From contig OX387185.1 in assembly GCA_947561395.2 (NCBI GenBank), positions 22,449,866-22,513,865 on the forward strand: 64,000 nt of DNA. Direction: 5' to 3'. The notes under the pieces are model-generated. The model was not told where the DNA came from. It worked only from the letters and a program-made list of their open reading frames with translations, and made no database searches. Origin of the DNA: Buxus sempervirens. Its lineage: Eukaryota; Streptophyta; Magnoliopsida; Buxales; Buxaceae. Of the stretch, positions 55,789-64,000 are shown in pieces. A program made the translations under genes and the position numbers. Numbering within the stretch: the stretch's first letter is position 1; each line of letters opens with the position of its first letter.

Positions 55789-57600
55789 ACCTTTCTGTTT
55801 GATCCTATTGAATTATGTGCTTCAATGATAGCATGCCACGGTTTTGAACTTTCTAATTAGATATGAGTCATGAGGTTCTGAGGCAGATTTTTTGGGTCAA
55901 AATAGCCTTTGCTTAATCAGGTTCAAAGCAGTTCTAGAAGTATCATTTATCATTTTCTTCTAGTTTTTGAAGTTTGGGCTATCATGTTGGTGTATGTTGT
56001 GTGGTAGGTGTTTCATGGAGCCTTTAGACAAGTGAGGATGGCCGTCGGTTTCCCCCCCTCTTACATGCATGTATCAAGAACTTGCCCTGTGCTTCTGTGT
56101 GGCATTATCATTTGTGACAATTTGTGATGGCAAGGAACATTTTGTTTAAGTGAAGCAGACATGTGTCCTTTTAGAAGAGATTTTTATTTTTAAGTAGAGA
56201 CTAAATGGATATTCCAAGAAATCTCCTTAGTAAGGCCTTAAAGCTAAGGTGTTGAACAAGGGGGGTTATTTATCATTCAGGTTTTGTTTTGGCGGTTCTA
56301 TTCCTCTGTGATTTGATGTCGTAGGTTCCTAATTTATGAAGCATGGAGAGAAGCTGTTCTGATCATGTATGATAATTTTGAGTGATATTGCTATTAAGGA
56401 ATTAATGATATGTGTATTATCCTCAAAAGAAATAAATGGTGGTTATCTTTCGTATAGCTTCATTAGAGGGTTTTGTTAGAGGGTGACCACTAAAATAACC
56501 TGAGGTCTTTGCATGTTTTTATTCTACTTAGTCACCCTTCTCATTTGTGTCTTGCTGACATTTTTTCATGGTATTCATTGACATCATCATTCCCTCGCTT
56601 CATCCTTATGTTTAGTAACATTATTCTTCACAACTCTTATATTATCTGTAAATTTTTTCTGGACTTATCAAAAAGTTCCTACCAAAATTGAATTGCTTCC
56701 TCTATTTCTCCATTAGGTATGGTCATTAGTTATGGTCTTTGTTCTTTATATAATGGCAAAGCCACCTGTCTGAACAAAAGAAATCAGATGTAAAGTGCTT
56801 TTTCATGGGTTTGAGATCGTCACTAACTAGGCTTTCTCGATGTACATTTTGAAAGAAATTTCAAAATGTACATCATAAAATCGAACAACCGAAAGTTACA
56901 CCAAACCAAACTGAATGGATTTGACTAAGTCTGTGTCTTTTGAAGGTTGGTCCAACTAATTGTGTGCATCATTAGGCACCCTTCATTAATGCACCTCTAC
57001 TTTCGTCTCACATGGTTTGCCAATGAACAAGTCACAAAAAACAGGTTTCTACAACCCATTTTACATTTTTAGCTTCTCAAGTACGGGTTTAGTTCTATCC
57101 TACAGCAAAAAAACTGCTTAGACCTAACAGAAATGTCAAGTTGTCAACATCTACCATCAACAAATCCTCTCACTTTTAAGTTTGGGTAGCAATGATGACT
57201 AATCGTGTTCCACTATTCCAATCTATTAGAAACTGTTTCAAAAGTCAGATTTTGCCAATAGGATTGCATAGGTCCTTATCAAAACCCCATGAGCGCACAA
57301 AGGCATGGATAATTGTCAAAAGTAAATAACACTTGGAAGCTCGAGGCCTTTGATTGATTTTGATTTTTAACTTTTTGTTGATTTTCCTTTCTTTTCCCCT
57401 TATTCTATCTATTCATGTCATTGTATTATTCATGAGAACAGATAGTAGCAATCCTTTGACGATAACTCATTTCTTTGCTCTTTGTTTAGTTTATTTGCAT
57501 GAATCAGATAGCAAGCTTGTTGTAGTTTAGCCTATACTTGGATAAAGTTGCTTTTGAACTAGATATTTCTTGTTCAGCTCTCACAAACGTTGACACAATG
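55789..57600. other. Intergenic DNA; no gene recognised
   Basis: AT-rich sequence with one strong hairpin (56839-56874). Short frames here match nothing I know. Confidence 0.45.
56839..56874. repeat. Perfect 16-bp hairpin
   Basis: Arms GATGTACATTTTGAAA and its exact complement around a 4-base GAAA loop. Could be a small MITE core, a hairpin RNA or chance; no flanking duplication is evident. Confidence 0.6.
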
Positions 57601-57659
57601 AGAATCCTTGTTCATTTTTTTGAAGGTTACCATTGACAAATAAAAAAAAGTGAGGCAAA

Positions 57660-58794
57660 AGCGTATTTCCAACAAAGATGAAGAACAAGCAAGAGATGAA
57701 ACAAACGAGGAACGGTAAAGTACCTATTCTTATCCCCTCAAATGCATTATTAGTTTTATGTAAAACTGTCAATTGTGTGTAAATTCACTTTCATAAAGGT
57801 AATTGGTACCTAAAAAAACATAGAATTTATTTACTATGTTGTCATAAACAGAAAATGTATTTTTATGCCTAGCAGAAATGTTCGTCTTAGGTTGGATGAG
57901 GATGCATCCACATCTTCATACTTATCAAAAGCAAGGCCACGCATTCATCCAAGAAATGCATGGCAATTTTTTACGTAAGTATTATTTTTATTTATTTACA
58001 TATACAGAAATATGTAAGAAACTATGTGAATATTTTTTTGCACTTGTTTTATGTACTTACTAAATATGTGAACACAATTTACTGTTTAAATAGAAAGGAA
58101 TATTTTGAAGAGCAAAGGAAGGTGGCACAAACAAATAAGAAGGACAATATAGTTGATAAGCCATTTTCCCTTAGCAAGGTGATCAATTCTGACCTATGTT
58201 CTACGTTTTTATATCATTTGGTTTGTCTTTATCGAAAGTTTATTTGTTATTATTCTCATCTAACTTTGCCTCACAGATGACTGAGAAAGCAAAAGAAGTA
58301 TGGGATATAATGCCGACTGTAGACAAAGAAAAATTTTTCCAATTGGCAAAGGAGGAGAAAGCTAGATGCCAAGCAAATGTTATACCTAAACCATTGAAGA
58401 GTAAAGCAAAGGTTTGGCATTTGTTATTTTTAAGAATAAAAATTATGGTTATTAGACATAGTCAATTATTATTTTTCACCATTAACATGACATTATATTC
58501 TTAATGTAGGTAATTTTTGAAACAAGATGTTCCCCAAAACGATTTTTGAGATATATAAAGGAACTATCAGATGATCAAAAGTTGGAAATTCAAGATATGG
58601 GATTTGGGCATCTCTTACATATGAAATGCTCTATTTTGCGGAGAGAGTTGTGTTTATGGTTGGTTAATAGGGTTGATGTAAACCGTTTATCTCTAGAGTT
58701 GGAGTAAGGTATCATAGCAATGTCCCCACATGATGTTAAAGATGTTTTAGGATTACCATTAGGTGGTCGGGATGTACCAATACATGGGTCGTAG
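57660..58794 (+). pseudogene. Broken multi-exon gene with an HMG-box-like segment and a PMD/Ulp1-associated domain
   Basis: Exons: ?-57714, 57876-57974, 58094-58178, 58277-58411, 58510-58794; phases agree throughout (2, 2, 0, 0) with GT..AG borders. The first part is acidic (DEEQARDETNEE). Exons 2-4 form an HMG-box-like unit (HPRNAWQFFTKEYFEEQRK ... EVWDIMPTVDKEKFFQLAKEEKARC). Exon 5 has TRCSPKRFLRYIKELSDDQK, MGFGHLLHMKC and SPHDVKDVLGLPLGGRDVPI, a domain often found in plant genes and transposons with PMD or Ulp1-like protease parts. Stops TAA at 58705 and TAG at 58792 interrupt exon 5, both one C-to-T step from Gln codons. The start exon is unclear. Probably a dead transposon-associated gene. 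Confidence 0.65.
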
Positions 58795-59420
58795 CACTAT
58801 TTCCTAATAATGTTACATGACCTGTATTACTTGGCTACTTAATGCCATCAATATTACATGAATATGAGAGGGAATTCATTGTTGATATTAATTTTGAACT
58901 TTCTAATTTTCTGTTTCATTGGGATGCATTACCAATTTTTTTATGGTTTACGTAAGGGTGATGTTTGGCTTTTTATTTTTTTAATTGGAGATTTAATTGC
59001 AGGTAATCTTATGTGATACCTAATGTGGGTTCTATTTTTTCCAACTGTTTTGTTTTCATGGACAGAATGAAGTTAATATTTCTAGTTGGGTAGACGTTTT
59101 AATCTCTTTATGGTGTTCTTGTCATACTGGTTTCTATCACTCTATAGCCGTATGTGGCAATGTTTTATTTATCATTTGTGAGCTTGTGTTGTGTTGTTAG
59201 AGAAAAATTTATTTTCTGATATCATCAAGAAATAACTTGAAATCACCTTGGCTTGTATTAATTTACTTTTTGTTATATATCTTTAGTAGTTTAACACCTG
59301 TAAATTTCTGTGCATTTTTATTAGTTTTAGCCTTTTAAGACCTGTATTTGATTGTATTAGGTTCTTTGCTTTGGTATTTAATATCATAACAAGTTCCAGT
59401 AATCAGTTCTTTGGATACTC
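58795..59420. other. No gene recognised downstream of the broken gene
   Basis: AT-rich; remnants such as YLITPVMLP-like frames might continue the pseudogene, but stops are frequent and I cannot support it. Confidence 0.35.
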
Positions 59421-59429
59421 ATGATAGCA

Positions 59430-61480
59430 TGGGGTACAACCCAAGTCAGCATCGGGTACAACACCGCCAACAAACATGGGTACAACCCAAGATGGCATGC
59501 GGTACAACCCTCTTAGCATCGGGTACAATCCAAGTCAGCATCGGGTACAATACCACTAATAGACGTAGGTACAACCCAATGTAGCATGGGGTACAACCCT
59601 CTTAGCATCGGGTACAACCCAAGTCAGCATTGGGTACAACACCGCTAGCAGACATGGGTACAACCCAATGTAGCATGGGGTACAACCCTCTTAGCATCGG
59701 GTACAACCCAAGTCAGCATTGGGTACAACACCGCTAGCAGACATAGGTACAACCCAATGTAGCATGGGGTACAACCCTCTTAGCATCGGGTACAACCCAA
59801 GTCAACATAGGGTATAACACCGCTAACAGACGTGGGTACAACCCAATGTAGCATGGGGTACAACCCTCTTAGCATCGGGTATAACACCGCTAACAAACGT
59901 GGGTACAACCCAATATAGCATGGGGTACAACCCTCTTAGCATCGGGTACAACACCGCTAACAGACGTGGGTACAACCAAATGTAGCATGGGGTACAACCC
60001 AAGTCAGCATTGGGTACAATACCGCTAGCAGACATGGGTACAACCCTCTTAGCATCGGGTACAACCCAAGTCAGCATTGGGTACAACACCGCTAGCAGAC
60101 GTGGGTACAACCCAATGTAGCATGGGGTACAACCCTCTTAGCATCGGGTACAACCCAAGTCAGCATTGGGTACAACACCGCTAGCAGACATAGGTACAAC
60201 CCAATGTAGCATGGGGTACAACCCTCTTAGCATCGGGTACAACCCAAGTCAACATAGGGTATAACACCGCTAACAGACGTGGGTACAACCCAATGTAGCA
60301 TGGGGTACAACCCTCTTAGCATCGGGTATAACACCGCTAACAAACGTGGGTACAACCCAATATAGCATGGGGTACAACCCTCTTAGCATTGGGTACAACA
60401 CCGCTAACAGACGTGGGTACAACCCAATGTAGCATGGGGTACAACCCTCTTAGCATCGGGTACAACCCAATTCAGCATTGGGTACAATACCGCTAGCAGA
60501 CATGGGTACAACCCTCTTAGCATCGGGTACAACCCAAGTCAGCATTGGGTACAACACCGCTAGCAGACGTGGGTACAACCCAATGTAGCATGGGGTACAA
60601 CCATCTTAGCATCGGGTACAACCCAAGTCAACATAGGGTATAACACCGCTAATAGACGTGGGTACAACCCAATGTAGCATGTGGTACAACCCTCTTAGCA
60701 TTGGGTACAACCCAAATCAACATAGGATATAACACCATTAACAGACGTGGGTACAAACCAATGTAGCATGGGGTACAACCCTCTTAGCATTGGGTACAAC
60801 CCAAGTCAGCATAGGGTACAACCCTCTAAACCATGAGTTAGCGGTGTTGTACCCTATGCTGACTGGGTTGTACCCGATTCTAAGAGGGTTGTACCCCATG
60901 CTACATTGGGTTGTACCCACGTCTGCTAGCGGTGTTGTACCTGATGCTGATTTGGGTTGTTTCTGATGCTAAGAGGGTTGTACCCCATGATACATTGGGT
61001 TGTACCCATGTCTGTTAGCGGTGTTGTACCCTATGCTGACTTGGGTTGTATCTGATGCTAAGAGGGTTGTATCCCATGCTACATTGGGTTGTACCCACGT
61101 CTGTTAGCGGTGTTGTACCCTATGCTGACTTGGGTTGTATCCGATGCTAAGAGGGTTGTACCCCATGCTACATTGGGTTGTACCCACGTCTGTTAACGGT
61201 GTTATACCCTATGCTGACTTGGGTTATACCCGTTGTTAAGAGGGTTGTATCCCATGCTATTTTGGGTTGTACCCACGTGTGTTAGCGGTGTTGTACCCTA
61301 TGCTGACTTGGGTTGTACCCGTTGCTAAGAGGGTTGTACCCCATGATATTTTGGGTTGTACCCACGTTTGTTAGCGGTGTTGTACCCTAATGCTGACTTG
61401 GGTTGTAACCATTGCTAAGAGGGTTGAACCCCATGCTATTTTGGGTTGTACCCACGTGTGTTAGCGGTGTTGTACCCATA
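59430..61480. repeat. Inverted minisatellite array built on GGGTACAACCC
   Basis: About 1.4 kb of direct repeats (59430-60830), followed by about 0.65 kb of the same repeats in the opposite direction (60833-61480). The core GGGTACAACCC and its complement GGGTTGTACCC recur every 20-25 bp, in blocks of about 90 bp with landmarks such as CTCTTAGCATCGG, ACCGCTAACAGACGTG and CAATGTAGCATGG. The turning point is near 60831 (CTCTAAACCATGAGTTAGCGG). Long blocks repeat almost exactly within the left arm, so higher-order duplication occurred. Frames inside it are by-products of the repeat. Confidence 0.92.
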
Positions 61481-61489
61481 TTGTCTCCT

Positions 61490-62430
61490 TTCATTCCTTT
61501 CCTTCTTATACGTGCAGTACCTTACGTGCACCCCACTAGATAATATATTGTAAAACCTTTCCATCTTGTTAAATACCGAATTGGTACCAGCAACCTAGAA
61601 TCCCTTCTATAAGTAATGAAATTCATTTATATCAAAAAGGAAGGAGCACCCACATGGAGTCGACATTTCAAAAAATTGAAACAAAATAAAACACAATCCA
61701 AAAACATAAAATATTAAGATATAGTTTTTGGATTTAACCCTATTTATTCACAGTCAGTGATTAAAAAACCAAAACTTAAATAAGGAAGAGAATTTTAACC
61801 CACCCCATTGCCCCATGTGTTAGGCCAGGTTTTGAGGTTTTATATCCGAACATCAACATTTTCTGCTCATACGATTCATAACCCTGCACTACATATCACC
61901 ATGCAAAATTTGAATCCTTTCTCTATTTCCCAAATGTTACAGAATCAAACTTTACAACTGAGACAGAAAAATAAACAGGAGCAATCAGCTTTACAACTGA
62001 GATACCAACTACATTGTCAAATTGATCTTTACCATTCATCCAACCTGCTGTGAAATTAGAAAATCAATTTACAAAGCCTCCTACCTTGTATATTTTTGTG
62101 TTCTTTAACCGATGTCGGCATCTCAAACAATGCCTCAAAAATTGATCACCATCATCCATCTCCTGTCTTTCAAAATTTTTGTTGTCTGCAGATTAAGCTT
62201 TAGATTGAGTTCTAGTCTTTATTTTCTTTACCTATAGCTTGTACATTTCGGTTGACGGTGTTGGTGAAAGAGACCTAACACTGTGTTCAAGAAATTAGTC
62301 AAGACTGATACCCCTTTCTCTTGCCGCCTCCAAGACAGCACTTGTGTTTCCCATATCCTAATGAAGGTTGAAATATAATTTCCACAGCTTAATTGCCTCA
62401 ACAAGTGCTACATTACCCAAAATACTTGCT
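61490..62430. other. No gene recognised
   Basis: AT-rich host-like DNA after the satellite. A short frame at 61808-62053 has no recognisable similarity. Confidence 0.4.
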
Positions 62431-62438
62431 GCTTTCAC

Positions 62439-63074
62439 TCATACATGCACTGGTGCCACAGCAATGTCCCAGCCTTGATCATGTTCAGTATTTACAAATG
62501 GACATAATTCTGAAATCATATGCCTTAGTTTCTTACGCTGCAAAAGTAAATGAAAAAGTAATGATATGTTAGTTTATAGTAAAAATATGATCAAATGTCA
62601 AATAAGAAAGTAATAATGTTACATTACCATGTATTCTAACTCTTTTGCTAACGTTTCTGCATCTCCATTGTCATAACCCCTACGCTCATATAACGTATGT
62701 CGTACACCACGTATAGGATGGATCCTTTTTCTTGTGATTTGATTGAACAAATGTTTAGTTTCATCAGATGTATATCCTTTCACCGGAATCACAAGAAAAA
62801 GGATCGCAATACTTCCACCGGAATCATTAAGCAAGTGGGATTTCATAATCTTCTCATATTCATAATATGAGAAAGATATATGAATCACACTTTGTGCCCT
62901 GTCATATTCATAATATGAGAAAGATATATGAATCACACATTGTGCCCTGTACAACAAAGGAAAGAAATATTGGTTTGTCATAGTTCCATGGCCTAGAATA
63001 AACTGATTTAACAATTTCTGTATTTGAAAGCTTCCACATGGGAGATTAACCACATATGTTATGGTGACAAACAA
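62439..63074 (-). CDS. Possible two-exon gene fragment, unrecognised, with a 16-residue internal duplication
   Basis: Exon 63074-62628 (minus) is open and ends ATG|GTAATG; exon 62537-62439 starts after TTTTGCAG and stops with TGA. The join is phase 0 (ELEYMVM|RKKLRHM). A 48-bp tandem duplication (62854-62901 and 62902-62949) gives two copies of a 16-residue unit (RAQCVIHISFSYYEYD-like). Later parts read VIPVKGYTSDETKHLF and IHPIRGVRHTLYERRGYDNG. I do not recognise the family. The start is not supported, and it may be a fragment. Confidence 0.35.
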
Positions 63075-63949
63075 AATTAGATTTTACTGTGTTATGGGAG
63101 TTGGATTCCAACTCAAATAGTTATTGGTAGGCAGGCTGAAACACCTTGGAGCTTAAAAGCATTGTAGGAAATGTTTTCATTGGTTCTTGTGAGTAGTAAT
63201 AACTTCTGAAAGTTCACAATCAGAGAGGACTCACTACCCCATTATTTCAACCTCAAAACCACTTTTAGTTACAACCCCACTGACCCCCTCATAAAACCCC
63301 ACCCAAGACAGTTCTCTTATCCTTTAAGATTAAGTGCTCAAGCTTTTAAGATTCAAAAACAAGAACCCACCAATCACCAAAGGCTAAAAAAAGAAAAAGA
63401 TAGTAAAAGAACAATGTCTACAAAAGCACACTCGGCTTTAGCTCACTCTATGGTGAGAAATAGAGGAAGCAGAGCATAGATTTGCCAAATGGATGAGCAT
63501 TTCAAAGGCCAAAAACCGTCGGATACTATGAGCATTTCCATGACGTGATTCACAAGACTCTTTCTTACATCTATCTCCAACTAAATGAGCATTTCAAAGG
63601 CCACATCAATATCTATATACACAGCTTGAGCCCAAAAACTTCCTTACAAAATGATTCTAAAAAAATTGCAATAGTTGATTTAGTTCCCACATCAAACTGC
63701 TGTCCCCAACACATCCTACCACTTCTAGTCTGCCACTAACTAAAAGGGAAGGATACAATATACAACCAGATAAGCTAAAATGATACAACCTTGACTATAA
63801 TGTGTGGCACAGAGAATTATTGCTAGAATGTTCTGAGATCACAAAAATACTAAAAAAAAAAAAAAATCTGTTCATAGACCATCACAACAATGCCATGATC
63901 TTATTATAGGCATATAAGAAACATACAAGCAACCACACGGCAGCAGCAA
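63075..63949. other. No gene recognised
   Basis: AT-rich sequence; an AAATGAGCATTTCAAAGGCCA-like segment occurs twice (63490-63510 and 63583-63603), a small duplication. Nothing else supported. Confidence 0.4.
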
Positions 63950-64000
63950 CAATAGCAATAACATTTCAAAATATGCGACACTGATCATAATCTAAATTTC
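63950..64000. repeat. Right arm of the 51-bp perfect inverted repeat (window edge)
   Basis: Exact reverse complement of 54698-54748. The repeat may extend past the window, so its true length is unknown. Confidence 0.85.

Noticed and set aside
59823-60920. Minus-strand frames with repeated YPMLTWVVP-like peptides
   Set aside because: By-products of the GGGTACAACCC minisatellite.

Overview
The window is nuclear DNA of a flowering plant, probably a woody eudicot. It has AT-rich intergenic sequence, split genes with GT..AG introns, and dense nested LTR retrotransposons. I saw no rRNA, tRNA, CRISPR or bacterial-type operon. The species cannot be fixed from the sequence alone.

Layout. 1-15670 is a nest of two giant Ty3/gypsy elements of the Tat/Ogre type. 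Element B (plus strand, 7340-15670, only its 3' part) carries the start of an antisense plant-mobile-domain (PMD) gene. That gene is cut at 7340 by element C (minus strand, 883-7339, only its 5' LTR and leader). Solo LTRs of other families sit inside them (5832-6856, 9292-12947) and another follows (15708-18002). 18003-26285 is host-like DNA: a broken SUO-like gene fragment (18485-19720), a CACTA terminus, a copia fragment, and one apparently intact three-exon gene on the minus strand (22509-25605). 26291-52738 is a complete element A (minus strand, 26.4 kb, CACCC target duplications). 52744-64000 is host-like DNA with a LINE fragment, a broken multi-exon gene (57660-58794), a 2-kb inverted minisatellite, and one arm of a 51-bp perfect inverted repeat at the right edge.

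Element A. On the minus strand the order is 5' LTR, PBS, long leader, dyad array, minisatellite, gag, protease, RT, RNase H, a second RNase H, integrase, then a 7.8-kb region before the 3' LTR. That region holds two intron-bearing genes on the opposite strand: a six-exon PMD gene and a two-exon DUF7745-type gene. gag-pol has several frameshifts and stops; most stops look like C-to-T changes.

Most interesting observation. Element A carries arrays of 21-bp imperfect palindromes with 6-bp arms around a 9-bp centre (consensus RCCCGT-N9-ACGGGY), spaced 27-28 bp. They sit at four kinds of site: in the LTR upstream of its TATA box, in the leader upstream of gag, upstream of the antisense PMD gene, and directly upstream of the TATA box of the antisense DUF7745 gene. 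The related elements B and C carry the same 6-9-6 dyads at the matching sites (LTR, upstream of gag, upstream of PMD), but with a different half-site (AACCGC-N9-GCGGTT). The gag-proximal minisatellite is built on a 6-9-6 dyad as well. This looks like an element-wide cis-regulatory code that has changed in concert within each family. My inference is that an element-encoded protein, perhaps the PMD or DUF7745 product, may bind it.
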